Program-made: the position numbers and the translations under genes
Source: Mayamaea pseudoterrestris
Taxonomy: Eukaryota; Bacillariophyta; Bacillariophyceae; Sellaphorales; Sellaphoraceae
Reading direction: 5' to 3'
DNA: 64,000 bases
Assembly (NCBI GenBank): GCA_027923505.1
Contig: BROI01000002.1
Span: forward strand, 992,001-1,056,000
The notes under the pieces: generated by a model
The model's database searches: none
What the model was told of the DNA's origin: nothing
Seen by the model: only the letters and a program-made list of their open reading frames with translations
In this document: positions 31,186-41,482 of the stretch, in pieces
Numbering within the stretch: position 1 is the stretch's first letter
Layout of the letters: the number at the start of each line of letters is the position of its first letter

Positions 31186-33852
31186 ATGGCGCCGTTGGAA
31201 GATGAAGAATCTTATAATGCGCTGCAGCTACACGATCCCGCAGCAGACGCTGAGAATCTAGTCAAGCCACTATTGGAAGCAATTTCGTCGTACGAACAAG
31301 TCAATCGCCTGCGTGAGCTAAAGCTTGTCATTGCCGAAACATGTCAAGACTTTGTTCGAGAAGCGTTAGCTGCTTATGTGATACAAAAAGTTGTTTTGCT
31401 AGAGCCATCTGAAACGCCAGTGTACTTGGAAACGCTCCTCGCTTGTGGATCTTTATCGGTTCTCACTGCTTCCATACGACTATTGAAGGATGCAACAAAT
31501 CTGCAAGCGAATACGCTCAAGACTATCATCATGACTTTGAAACACATTCTATTCAACATTTGTTGGTGGAAGGAGATTGAATGCAGTTCGACTTTCGAAG
31601 AGGAAGCAGCAATCGACGCCTGGGTTCAATGTGTTTTGCTCATTCCGCAACTAATTGCCAATGCCTGCCGCGCCGTCCATCATTCCTTGCCATCCTGGTC
31701 TGTTCCATCCCGGTATTTTGTTCGACTTGTTCATGCGACGACATTAGCATGGGAAATAAATGATTGCAACACGGCCTTGTTTATGAAGAATCTTTTGCAA
31801 CGATTGCTGCGGCGTAATCACGGCGACTTGATTGCTCAGGGCCTTTGGGATTTTCATGAAGCTGCAACAACGCTTTCCAGTGTAAATTTACACGACTCTA
31901 CTATGTATACGTACTTGTCACAGCACTTGATAGCCAAGGAAGCCGCTATTCTTTGTCAATCGATACTTCAGTTGGTAGTTACAAAGAGAAAAGTCAGCGA
32001 CGCCAGTAAGGTTTGGATGATCCAGTCGGCATGTGTGCACCTATTAGCAAATCAAGCTGCGCAGGAAGCTTTGGTGAGGACTGCCGTGCTGCACCAAAAG
32101 TCCGTCATGGCCGATGAACGAATGGATCAATCGTTCATGGAACTGACAGTAGACTTGCTCGTCATGACTGGTGCAAGAGTGTCAGAAATGCGCGAGAACT
32201 GTAATGACGATTCATCATGTAGTAGTGATGAAGACGAGGACAAGAATGGCGTCAATAGCAAGGCGAACACATTCTATACGTCGCACCTCGACACAGTCGC
32301 ATCCGCCTGGGCCCATGCAAATTTCGTTCGACAAATGGACGTTTCCATGCAAAAACATGTCACTCACTTTATACTGCATGGCTTGCGACAAGATGAAAGC
32401 AGCGCTGGAACGATTATGCCCGAGAGTGACCTTGTGAATAGTCTCATGATGGGTGTTTCGGAGCGATTATCGTCTAGTGTTTCGGTCGTTCGACTCGGCG
32501 GAATGCGAGTCGGAGAAGCCTTGGCGCGGCGTTTTAATCAGGAGCTGCAATTTGAAGAGCTTCGAGACGCAGAAAAGATTGGTATGGCTGCAGTTGTACC
32601 ACAGGTACAAAAAAATGAAGTCGTCGAAGCTACTGCGCCGTCAGAGGATACTCAAGACTCGACTGTAAAGGATGCCGACTTGAAGCGGCTTCAACCATTA
32701 GACGATGATTCAGACTGGGAGAGCGACGATGAGCTGCAACCTTTCGATTTGAATGACGATGAAGAGGACTTGCGTGACATTCCTCGTCCACTGTATCTGA
32801 ATGATTGTTTGGATCTTTTGCGCGCACCAGAAACGGACGAACACGCTGCAAGCAAACTGATGACTGTTTTACAGGAACTGCCGGCACTGGTACGTTCCCG
32901 TCCAGCCGACCTTGCCGATGTAGGCCTCCACCTCGCGCTGCAGCTGATCAATACGGAAAACAAGTTCAAATTCAAGAAATTCGGCGATCAGGTACTCGAT
33001 TCACTCGCCGCTTTGACGGTGCAAGAGCCATTGTCGGTTGGCATGCCTTTGATTGAAACAATCTTTGAAGATTTGAGCTTGAGATGCCGAACGGATATTT
33101 TAAATACTCTTAATCATTCAGCGTTTGAATTATCCGGAGCCAAGGAGATTCAGGCAGTAAAACAATTGCGACTTGAGCAGTTTCAAAGGTAAGTCATGAC
33201 TGAGTATGCTCATAATGCTAATGTCATTTCGTTGATACATTACTTACAATCAGCTCGTATACATTCAAACTGCAGCAGGATACAAGCGACAACAAAGGTA
33301 TCAGGAAAGCGCCAACTAGTTGCGAACGCTTCTGACGCTAGTGGGGAAACGTCAAGGACTCGTCGGTGGGGACGAGGGCAAGACCGACCGGTTCTAGCCA
33401 CAGTTACAAACACATTTGCTTCTGTTGCTCCAGCTTGGTTTTACGCGCTTGTTGGGAACTTTATGCAGCGCAAAGGCGACACTCGTCTGTGGGCTGGCGA
33501 TACTGGATCCAAGCTACTGGCGCATTTGTTCGTGTCATTGTCGGTCATAGTTGAATGTTCGGGCAACAACCCTGGGACGGCCGTTCTTGCCAAGGATTTG
33601 TTTCAGCTTGTTTGGACGTTTCGTGACGCCGATGTTCCGGAAGTGCGAGCTTCAGTCCTCTGTGGAGTGGCAACATCGTTGGCGTGCCTCGGCGAAGAGG
33701 CGGCGCTTGGTTTGTTGACGAGCGGCAGTGCAGATGGCTTGCCCCAATATCTGGTCGAAACATCGAGAAGCGATCCCGATGATGGATGCCGAGACTTGGC
33801 ATACCAAATTTCGCAAACAGTTGCCAAGGCGATTCGTTGCATTTCCTTGTGA
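31186..33852 (+). CDS. TELO2: Telomere length regulation protein TELO2/Tel2
   Basis: Two exons, 31186..33188 and 33279..33852 (90-nt intron GTAAGT...CTGCAGCAG; the acceptor is a CAGCAG tandem, so exon 2 could also begin at 33276), 858 residues, close to human TELO2. The protein is a long alpha-solenoid. The diagnostic block is PRPLYLNDCLDLLRAP..., followed by LQELPALVRSRPADLADVGL and LHLALQLINTENKFKFKKFG, the conserved C-terminal Tel2 domain. Exon 2 carries the final HEAT-like repeats (FYALVGNFMQRKGD, LLAHLFVSLSVIVECSG). An acidic linker (DDDSDWESDDELQPFDLNDD) precedes the conserved domain, where CK2 sites recruit the R2TP chaperone in other eukaryotes. TELO2 with TTI1/TTI2 stabilises PIKK kinases (ATM, ATR, TOR). 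No partner gene is nearby. Confidence 0.85.
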
Positions 33853-34108
33853 GGCAGTGGATGATGACTCAGGCGATGATTGCAAGAAAGTGTACTCTAT
33901 GCTTATTCGAATTACATTTCTATCTGCTGTATGAACAGGCTCATAGTAGCACAATATCGTCTTGTAGTTCCCAATGTGGGCGGCAATGACTAATGGGCGC
34001 TAGCTCAAAGCTGCACGCCAATGGACCTACCGGTAGTCGCTAAATATCATAACGAAAGCACTACTAGTCAGTAGTTTGTAATGCTATTTATTACAATTCC
34101 TCATTCAG

Positions 34109-34984
34109 TCAATTATTGACATAACCAAAGGTTTGCGACCCGAGAAAGGTCAAAAGAGGAGGTGCATGGTCGTCCTGCGGTTGAAATAACTTCTTGTCAG
34201 CATTCCAATGCGACCGTCGGACGAATGCTTTCGTCACTTGCGCCGAAACAAGGTAATGATCTTTGTCAATGATGGCTGCATCGTCGCTAAGCATGTGAAG
34301 TAAATTGCACTCCAGGTGAGCAACAGTTCCTCGGACGGCAAAGTTCGAGTGATCGTCAGACAGCGGACGATTGCTACCAGGTGCCACTGCTTCCAAGCCA
34401 GGTATTCCCAATGGATACCGTGGTAGCTTCCTTTTTCGTCTCGTCTGCTTTCTACCTTTGCTGTTTGTCTGTATGCGTTCGTCTGTCGAATTGAAACTCA
34501 CTGGCGTCGCCTCTAAATTGTCTAGAGACGCAGCAGCAGCATGAGTCTGCTCTGGAAATTTGTCGGCCCAACGACCCGATACGCCACCCACCGCCAAGAC
34601 TAGTTCCTCCATTTTCTTGACAGGGACAGACAAGGAAAATCGCGTCACTGGCTGCTGCTGCTGAATCTGCTTGAACGCCGAGAAGGAATCGTACAAAATA
34701 CTGGCAGAGTGTCGGTGCTTGTTCATGCTAAAGACGAATCGTCCATGATTGTTTGTTGGTGTCAACCAAGAGAGAACCATGACGTTTCTGATTTGTGAGA
34801 TATCTTTACTGTTGACGACTTGATCGTTGATCTCGTCGTTGACGCAAGGAGGGATTGCTCTTGATGACTGACAGCAGGGAGGAGTGGTTGTGCCGAGAAA
34901 GCACACTGGATTCGGATACAGCAATCGACTGAATTGCTTTTCTTCCGTTAATTCAATCCAGTCATTGCTGCAACTATCTGCCAT
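34109..34984 (-). CDS. Flavin reductase-like (FMN-binding split barrel) protein
   Basis: A 291-residue single exon. The first half matches the flavin reductase-like domain: SRLLYPNPVCFLGT at the start, NVMVLSWLTPTNNHGRFVFS, then MNKHRHSASILYDS. This is the pattern S-x-I-x-P-R-P-V...N-V-M-x-x-S-W-L-T-P.N..G.F..S.N..R.S. A long insert with a basic run KGRKQTRRKRKLPRYP, a possible nuclear or nucleolar signal, precedes the second part: GIPGLEAVA... AHLECNLLHMLSDDAAIIDKDHYLVSAQVTKAFVRRSHW. The latter is the HLEC.....D....DHYLVVAQ motif of the family. Members bind FMN; a reduction reaction is possible but no substrate is known. The start codon ATG 34984 lies about 290 nt from the divergent PPIL4-like gene. 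Confidence 0.75.
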   Translation of the reverse strand: MADSCSNDWIELTEEKQFSRLLYPNPVCFLGTTTPPCCQSSRAIPPCVNDEINDQVVNSKDISQIRNVMVLSWLTPTNNHGRFVFSMNKHRHSASILYDSFSAFKQIQQQQPVTRFSLSVPVKKMEELVLAVGGVSGRWADKFPEQTHAAAASLDNLEATPVSFNSTDERIQTNSKGRKQTRRKRKLPRYPLGIPGLEAVAPGSNRPLSDDHSNFAVRGTVAHLECNLLHMLSDDAAIIDKDHYLVSAQVTKAFVRRSHWNADKKLFQPQDDHAPPLLTFLGSQTFGYVNN

Positions 34985-35275
34985 GATGTCATGACTTGGT
35001 CAAGAAAAATTTCATGCATGCATCCTCTCGAAAGTCGTGTAGTGGAAAGAGTCCATGGTCGTGATGACTCGCTCGTCGTTCGATGAGAAGAGGTGCTTGC
35101 CGCCGCAACAAATACCAGTGCGGCAGCAAGAATAATATGTCGTAGCGGTACTGTCACACGCCCCTCATCGCCACACTCGCAATTTCGCTGCCCATGGGAT
35201 TTACATTCATGATACACACGCCGTTCTCACCTTGACATACTGTCGTTCTCGACCAAATCCAGCGAAAAGCAAGTC
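34985..35275. promoter_or_regulatory. Bidirectional promoter region
   Basis: Roughly 290 bp between the divergent flavin-reductase-like and PPIL4-like start codons. Position is the only evidence; no specific element was recognised. Confidence 0.3.
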
Positions 35276-37318
35276 ATGTCTCTGCTACTGGAGACTACAT
35301 ACGGAGACTTAGTGATTGACTTGTCCGTCGAGTCGAGTCCCGAGCTTTGTCGAAACATTTTGAAACTAGCATGTGCTCGATTTTATACTCAGTCACTCGT
35401 CTACAGCATTGACCGTGACCAAGGCTTGGCGACTTTTGGGTGTCCTTTTGGAAATGGTACGGGTGGCGCCAGTATATACGGATATTTGGATGCAATGCAG
35501 CGAAGGATTTCAGTCGAGGAAAGCAAGCAGCGATTCCTTAAATCATCCGCTGCTCCCCCCATCACGCTCGACGAATTTACCAAAAAGGGAAGATTGATGG
35601 CCGTTTGCATCAACGGAGTTGCTGATACGTTTGGATCGCAACTAATGCTGACATTGACCGATGATGACGAGCGGGCTTTGACGGATGAAGAATGGAGTCA
35701 GTCAACAGCAGCGTCACATCCTCGATTGCTTGGCGTCGTTGCAGAAGACAATGATCAAGTCTTGGTGAAACTTGCGGCTGCTTACACTGACAAGCAAGGT
35801 CGACCTTTTATTGACATTCGCATTCAACGATGTCGCGTCATTTACGATCCCTTTGACGATCCTCCTGGCATGAATGCCCTTCTGCAAGCGCAAGGAATTC
35901 GAATGGATGACAGTAATCAACGTGCCTTGCGGTCACCGTCACCGGAACGACCTTCCACCGAAGTTGTGCCTTTGCGCTTGTCCTCGGATGAAGTCATGCT
36001 AGACGATCAAGATGATCCCGACGCAGCAGCCAAGCGATACCAACTGGAGCAGCAGAGTCGAAGACGTGAGGATCAGTCACGCACCACCATGCTGGAACTA
36101 TTAGGAGATTTACCGCCGACGGAAGCGCAAACAGACAGTAGTCATACGACAGGACAAGCTGTAGCACCTCCCATTGCTCCACCCGATACAGTGCTGTTTA
36201 TCTGTAAACTCAATCCAGTAACGACCGCCGAGGACTTGGAGCTGATTTTTTCCAGGTTTGACACGAACGTGCGCGTCGACTTGCTCAAGGATGAGCAAAC
36301 CCTACAGTCACTACAATATGCTTTTGCGCATTTTCATACACCACAGCAAGCTACCGAGGCCTATTTGAAAATGAATCAAGCGCTTGTGGATGACCGTCGC
36401 ATCATTGTAGACTTCTGCCAGTCGGTCAGTCACGTTTGGGACAAGTATCGACAGCGGTTTCGAACGCATCCCAAAGGAACAAATTTGTCAACGATCATGC
36501 CGAGGGGTCATCGGGATGATGTTTCCAATAACAAGCGACGTGAACATGGTCAAGGTGGGGAACCTGTTCGAGGCAACCGAGATTCATCTCATGACATGCA
36601 ACGAGACGTTAGCTCATTATCACAACGGCAAGGTAATTCCCAGCGCTATCAAGTTGACAGATCCAAGCAACAGGGCAATCCTAGATTTGATGATGGAAAC
36701 TATGAGAACCAACGCTGGCAGCAGCCAAATACCGATGAGTTTGGTCGCCTAGTTTCTTCACGGCAACGTGGCAACGGAACTATGCATCATGGCGATCGTC
36801 AGCGCTATGAAAACGACGACCACAGTCCGCATGAGCATGGCGAAGTGTCGATACGATATGACAGTGCCCGGCGCTCTTCTCGGCGTGACGAATCTGTGGA
36901 CCGTCGTCGTCACGACCGATCAATAGATTCACACTCCCGAACGACTGAACGAACACGTCGAGACGATGAGCGCCAACAAGGACGTCTCGGCCGACAAGAC
37001 AGTAGTGACGACAATGAAGATTACCGTTATCGGGTCCAGCACCGTCGAAAGCGGAGTCATGATGAAAGTGGTAGTGATGAAAGTGAGCTTCCGCATCACA
37101 AAAAGCACAAGAAGAAGAAGGAAAGCAAGCGTCACAAGCACAAGAGACGTCACGACAGGGACACCAGCGACAAGCAAAATAGTGCTAGACAAGATGAGAA
37201 AGTCTACGAAGGTGCCGATGTGAGTGTTCGGCATGATGGCTTTGACAGGAGACAAAAACACGACAAGCCTAGTAAGCACGAGCGACATGCTGACAAGAAA
37301 CATCGCAGCTACAAATAA
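35276..37318 (+). CDS. PPIL4-like cyclophilin with RRM and RS/KH-rich tail
   Basis: A 680-residue single exon. Residues 1-165 are a cyclophilin domain of the PPIL4 class (MSLLLETTYGDLVIDLSVES, NILKLACARFYTQSLVYSID, GNGTGGASIYG, HPRLLGVVAEDND). The isomerase site is not conserved: the Arg/Phe/Gln set that follows the FHR motif in active cyclophilins is absent (LVYSIDRDQGLATFG). After FIDIRIQRCRVIYDPFDDP comes an RRM: VLFICKLNPVTTAEDLELIF (RNP2) with LQYAFAHFHTPQQATEAYLK (RNP1-like) and VDDRRIIVDFCQSVSHVW, the family's signature end. The C-terminal 280 residues are Arg/Ser/Asp/His-rich and finish with KKHKKKKESKRHKHKRRH, a nuclear-speckle type tail. PPIL4 joins the activated spliceosome, so a role in pre-mRNA splicing is likely. 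Confidence 0.85.
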   Translation: MSLLLETTYGDLVIDLSVESSPELCRNILKLACARFYTQSLVYSIDRDQGLATFGCPFGNGTGGASIYGYLDAMQRRISVEESKQRFLKSSAAPPITLDEFTKKGRLMAVCINGVADTFGSQLMLTLTDDDERALTDEEWSQSTAASHPRLLGVVAEDNDQVLVKLAAAYTDKQGRPFIDIRIQRCRVIYDPFDDPPGMNALLQAQGIRMDDSNQRALRSPSPERPSTEVVPLRLSSDEVMLDDQDDPDAAAKRYQLEQQSRRREDQSRTTMLELLGDLPPTEAQTDSSHTTGQAVAPPIAPPDTVLFICKLNPVTTAEDLELIFSRFDTNVRVDLLKDEQTLQSLQYAFAHFHTPQQATEAYLKMNQALVDDRRIIVDFCQSVSHVWDKYRQRFRTHPKGTNLSTIMPRGHRDDVSNNKRREHGQGGEPVRGNRDSSHDMQRDVSSLSQRQGNSQRYQVDRSKQQGNPRFDDGNYENQRWQQPNTDEFGRLVSSRQRGNGTMHHGDRQRYENDDHSPHEHGEVSIRYDSARRSSRRDESVDRRRHDRSIDSHSRTTERTRRDDERQQGRLGRQDSSDDNEDYRYRVQHRRKRSHDESGSDESELPHHKKHKKKKESKRHKHKRRHDRDTSDKQNSARQDEKVYEGADVSVRHDGFDRRQKHDKPSKHERHADKKHRSYK

Positions 37319-37349
37319 AGCTAGGGTATTTTTTAAACTTTGTACACGT

Positions 37350-39230
37350 CTAATTTAGTGAAAATTCTGCAGCCGAAAGTCGATCCACCGTTCTCGCCGT
37401 TTGACCCAGAATGTATATTGCGTCCGATGTGACAATTTGTCCGTGACGCCACTCCAAGCGAGGGTTCCCTTGAACCGCCTCCAGGACGCGAAAACCGGGA
37501 ATGTCTGGAGTTTCTGATAACAAATGCGTGTATTTCTCATACGCATCGTTTTTTGAAAATGCATGCTCGTCTTCGAAGCCACCCTTTTCAAACGTCCACC
37601 GAGCGTTTGGCGCAATCACTTGGGCAGCTCGCTGACCAATCAACGAAACGCCAGTCATTGCAGCTGCAACGTCAATGTAGACGTGAACGTCCTTGCTGTC
37701 ATTGCCATGCTCCAGTGACTCCTTGACGATGTAACCCAACCTATGTAGTGCTCGTCCACCCGGATAGTTCCAACTTGAAACCATGACAAAGGAAATACTC
37801 GCCACTAAAGAGAGTAGGAGAGCAAGTACCATGCACCCAAAGGAAAGTTTTTCAATTTTGCTAGATGGCTTGTCCTTGTCAGGTAGAGCAAATTCGTGGA
37901 TATGCTGACAACCAATGGCGGCAGCCATGTTCCATAACGGCAAGACTGGAAAGAGAAATCGAATTTCCTTGTGTCCGAGCAACGAGTACAACATGACAAA
38001 TGCAGCAGCCGGCAAAAAGAATTGTAGCCAAGTCGTGTCGAAACAACGCTGAAGCGACAAAGTACTGCTAGGCGCCAATGGTTGCTGCTGCTGCTGCTGC
38101 TGCTTCAAATTCCGCAAGTGATTCGTCATCCATAGCTGCAGCGGCAGGAACTTGATGAAGCTCAGCGGCACCAGACACAGCGTCAGCAACATGGACTTTG
38201 GCAATGCAGATGTTACATACCAGTGCCATGGGCTGGTGCCATACTCGACTGACTTGTTGTGAACCAAGTTTTCGTATAATACGACACCTTCTGGCCAAAC
38301 GAGTCGCTGCCACAACAAACTGTCAACTGGAACCGAAAGGACTATGGTTGCAAGCATGGACTGGATGCCAAGTCGAAGTGAGCTGATAATTGTTAATTGA
38401 CCCTTATATAGCCAAACTAATCCACATGGTAGCAGCAGCAACACTAAATCGCATCTTAACAGCGTCATGGCCACCACCAAGATGCAAGCCGCGCGATGTA
38501 CTTTTCCGAGTATCCAATCACTGTACGCATGTAGCGTCATGACAGTTGCAAATGAATTCGCCAAGAACCTTGACGCGTAGAAAGGTATGTGAAATTGTAC
38601 CGCCGTGACGAGCAGCAAGTAGGTGCCAAGAGTTGACGGAGACGAAATTGCGGGGCGACTAGTTTCCGTGGCTCCATCCCCTTGCTGCTGTACTCTCCAA
38701 TCCAAAGCTCGCGCCATGCGAAACCATGCGTGTAGCTGAAGCGCTAGTAGAAACAACCTCGCAAGAATATTCAAATGTTCAATCTCGAATGGAAGCAAAC
38801 ATTGCGTCAATCGACAAAGTGCGGAAATGATCAAGGGACCGGCAAAGGTTCTTGGAACGACTCCTGGGTATTGTAGATGGTCATACGGAAGCAAGTAAAA
38901 TTCCTTTGCTGCTTCTGCTCCTGTCGAATTTACGTGCATCAGTAACAATGGCTTGAGTCCAAAGTAGAAAGAGTCGTGAATGGCTTGGAGCGCAAAGGAT
39001 TCCTCCACCTTGCTGTATGGACACAGGAAGAGTCCCGTCAGTGAAACACTCAAAACTAATAATTGACTGCATAGTCTTGCAGCTGCTTTTCGTTTTGACA
39101 ACGTTAGTGAGAGAACCATGCCTTTGTCTTGCCCAAGGATGATGGAAGCGGCATGGGTGTCGAGTCGGCGGTCATGCATCTTGCAGCTCGTCGTCGGCTC
39201 GTTCCATGAGCGAGTCGTTTCGGTACTCAT
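37350..39230 (-). CDS. ALG12: Dol-P-Man:Man7GlcNAc2-PP-Dol alpha-1,6-mannosyltransferase (ALG12)
   Basis: 626 residues from ATG 39230; a later Met (39119, MVLSLTLSKRK) sits nearer to the conserved part and is an alternative start. The frame upstream of 39230 lacks ATG. GT22 family signature: LFLCPYSKVEESFALQAIHD (lumenal loop with the catalytic Glu pair), YDHLQYPGVVPRTFAGPLII, and several transmembrane segments, for example LLVLSVSLTGLFLC, LILLVVAMTLLRCDLVLLLL-like and FLPAAAFVMLYSLLGHKEIRFLFPVL. The HKEIRFLFPVLPL motif is typical of the GT22 mannosyltransferases. The enzyme acts in the ER lumen, adding the eighth mannose to the N-glycan precursor. A poly-Gln run (QQQQQQQP) sits in a loop. 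Confidence 0.88.
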   Translation of the reverse strand: MSTETTRSWNEPTTSCKMHDRRLDTHAASIILGQDKGMVLSLTLSKRKAAARLCSQLLVLSVSLTGLFLCPYSKVEESFALQAIHDSFYFGLKPLLLMHVNSTGAEAAKEFYLLPYDHLQYPGVVPRTFAGPLIISALCRLTQCLLPFEIEHLNILARLFLLALQLHAWFRMARALDWRVQQQGDGATETSRPAISSPSTLGTYLLLVTAVQFHIPFYASRFLANSFATVMTLHAYSDWILGKVHRAACILVVAMTLLRCDLVLLLLPCGLVWLYKGQLTIISSLRLGIQSMLATIVLSVPVDSLLWQRLVWPEGVVLYENLVHNKSVEYGTSPWHWYVTSALPKSMLLTLCLVPLSFIKFLPLQLWMTNHLRNLKQQQQQQQPLAPSSTLSLQRCFDTTWLQFFLPAAAFVMLYSLLGHKEIRFLFPVLPLWNMAAAIGCQHIHEFALPDKDKPSSKIEKLSFGCMVLALLLSLVASISFVMVSSWNYPGGRALHRLGYIVKESLEHGNDSKDVHVYIDVAAAMTGVSLIGQRAAQVIAPNARWTFEKGGFEDEHAFSKNDAYEKYTHLLSETPDIPGFRVLEAVQGNPRLEWRHGQIVTSDAIYILGQTARTVDRLSAAEFSLN

Positions 39231-39387
39231 GAGTCCCGGTCGTGAGGTACGAGACTCGAGTTGTCGCGCAAGCGGCAAGCCAAACAATGAAAGGATTGCA
39301 CTCACATCAGTGACTATCAACCTGCCAAACCACTATTTCTGCTGGTAGTCATATACATATTTGCTGACTGTAACAGAGCAAGCTTCC
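39231..39387. promoter_or_regulatory. Very short bidirectional promoter
   Basis: About 157 bp between the ALG12 start (minus) and the TRIP4 start (plus). Both promoters overlap here unless the ALG12 start is the more downstream Met. Confidence 0.35.
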
Positions 39388-40578
39388 ATGACGCCGCATG
39401 CCCTGAACAGCGACGCGTTATCGGCTACGAGTACTGCTGGCAAAGCTCATCTCACCATGCGACTCGCAGAATTGCTAAAGATGGATGATGTTGCTGAAGG
39501 CATGATTGACTACTTGCTAACCATTGATTCCAGAAATGTACGAATTGTCGCTTGAAAAAGCTGGTTGCAGTCTTGCTTGCAGACGTTCATGGCATTCTCT
39601 CATTACTCATTAACGTCCTCCTTCTCCTTCCATGTCACGCATCAATAGGATCTCTTGGAATATCTTACACAATTACTCGGAGCTTCTAATGGCGCAGTCA
39701 CAAGCTTTGTTGACGATGTATGTAGCTATCAGCGTGGAGACTTGGTTGTTTCGGCTCCAGCCGCTGACGAGATACCACGACAGCGGGAGCGAGATTATTC
39801 AGGAGCAACATCCAGTCGCACAAGTCGCACCAGTCAATTAACAACGAACAGCAACAAGAAGCAGCAGCAGCAGACAACCATCAAGACAATAGCAGCTACC
39901 GCCAAGACAAAAGCAGCTGCCGCCAATGATGCGCCTGCATCGGACGAAAAACCGGCCGCTACGACTCCTCCAGTTGCAGCAGCAGCAATTACCAAAGAAA
40001 TTGTCCAGCCAGCCACCTCTGCACTCGCCGAACTACCAGCAAAACAAAAGTTACAACAGTCGCAGCAGCAGCAACAACCAAAGCCACGTCCATTACCAGC
40101 AAAAGGAAAGGCAGCCAAAACGTGCGGTTGTTTTGGAAACCTTCATCAAGCCTTGACGAATTGTTTGTATTGTGGACGCGTCGCCTGCCAGGAGGAAGGA
40201 TACACATTTTGCCCCTTCTGTGAGTACCAGCTAGAGCCGGTCAAGCCTCCCGACGAAGATAGCAGTAGGTAAGATATTGTCTGTTAACGACCAATGCCAC
40301 TGGCACCAACCACTGTTCTCACTCATTTAAACCCTCCTCAAACGTTTCGTCTCAGCGAACAAGTTACCGCCTGGGAACTCAAGGAACGCTTGCTGCAGTA
40401 CCAAAGGGAGCGGACCTCTCGCACCCAGGTCATGGACGATCAAGTCGTTGGTGGTGCGCCGTCCTCGTCGAAGCGGTGGTTGACTCGAGACGAGGAGGAA
40501 CAAGCCACCAAAAAGGACGAGGCATATCGTCTGAGTATGCAGCAGCGAGCAGCCATGCAGCTCAACATAGGATTGTAA
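39388..40578 (+). CDS. TRIP4/ASC-1-like zinc-finger protein
   Basis: Three exons: 39388..39537, 39649..40268, 40356..40578 (introns of 111 and 87 nt, GTACGA-TAG and GTAAGA-CAG), 330 residues. Exon 1 and the start of exon 2 form the helical N-terminus (LAELLKMDDVAEGMIDYLLT into DLLEYLTQLLGA). A Gln/Ala/Thr-rich linker follows. The zinc finger is the C2HC5 type of activating signal cointegrator 1: CGCFGNLHQALTNCLYCG then ACQEEGYTFCPFCEYQL. Exon 3 holds WELKERLLQYQRERTSRTQV and MDDQ, the family's conserved 'K-L-L-x-x-D-R-x-S...R-T-x-V-x-D-D-Q' element. In animals and yeast TRIP4/Rqt4 is part of the ASC-1/RQT complex that splits collided ribosomes. The C-terminal ASCH domain of animal TRIP4 is absent, as in yeast Rqt4. 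Confidence 0.85.
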
Positions 40579-41482
40579 ATATGTAGCTGATTGCCTACGA
40601 TTGAACATGAGTGTTGCAGTTGCTATGGACTGGAAGGCAAGCACATCTAAAATCTAAATTGCTGCCGTTACTACCGTAGCTAATTAAAGCGGCAAGAAAA
40701 TCTGCACCTACAGTACTGTTACTGTTAGAACTTTGACGCATCAGCGCGGCGACCGCGTGTTTGACAGTGAGAGACAGCCAACGCTGTTTTCTACGCTTCA
40801 GCAACTAACTCCCCAGTGTGAGGGGATCATGTCGAGCGGAACAACGAGAAACTGCGCCGACAAGCTGCGAGCCATGCCACGAGACAAGTCATAGACGGCT
40901 AGTTTAACTGGAAAGGTTTCTGACATGACTAATGTAGCGAGTGCAATGTATGCTGCCAATCATGTTCGTGTGGGCGATGCATGTCGAACAAGACGGAGCA
41001 GGTCGATCTTGCGTCTTCATAGGGCAATAGCACGAAACAAGTGCCAGTGTCAATTACGTCATGAGGCTATAGTATAAAACGAGTGCCAGTGAAAACGAAG
41101 CCTAAGGCAATAGTATGAAACGAGTGCCAGTGAAAACTACGTCACAGAGGCAATATTGTGAAACGAGTGCCAGTGAAAACTGCGTCATAAAGGCTTTAGT
41201 ATGAAACGAGTGCCAGTGAAAACTGCGTCATGAAACGAGACGGAGCAGGTCGATCTTGCGTGTTCATAGGGCAATAGCACGAAACGAGTGCCAGTGTCAA
41301 TTACGTCACAAGGCTATAGTGCGAAACGAGTGCCAGTGAAAACTGCGTCATAAAGGCAATAGTATGAAACGAGTGCCAGTGAAAACTGCGTCAGCAAAGC
41401 TTACGCCGAGGATCCATTTCTTGCCATCACACTATGTCGTCGGCTGCTTGACCATCCATCTCGTTCATTGGTAGACGGAAAC
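40579..41482. other. Intergenic with minisatellite cluster B
   Basis: About 900 bp between TRIP4 and the RPE gene, both plus strand. It holds TACCGTAG at 40672-40679 and the cluster B repeats at 41022-41395, which end fewer than 100 nt before the RPE start codon. No gene is supported. Confidence 0.5.
41022..41395 (+). repeat. 42-nt minisatellite, cluster B, with a higher-order copy
   Basis: Eight units with the core GAAACGAGTGCCAGTG or close variants (starts near 41022, 41065, 41106, 41149, 41192, 41270, 41312, 41355), 41-43 nt apart except for one gap. A flanking sequence GACGGAGCAGGTCGATCTTG occurs at about 40992 and again at about 41239, each time followed by the same first unit, so a block of roughly 248 nt was duplicated. 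Most units end in ACGTCA or GCGTCA; the second (AACGAAGCCTAA) does not. Confidence 0.92.

Noticed and set aside
36929-37303. Hydrophobic Leu/Val/Thr-rich frame opposite the PPIL4 tail
   Set aside because: Antisense of Asp/His/Lys/Ser codons gives Val/Leu/Thr runs; not a membrane protein.
39834-40118. Cys/Ala/Val-rich frame opposite TRIP4
   Set aside because: Shadow of the Gln/Ala-rich linker of TRIP4 on the other strand.
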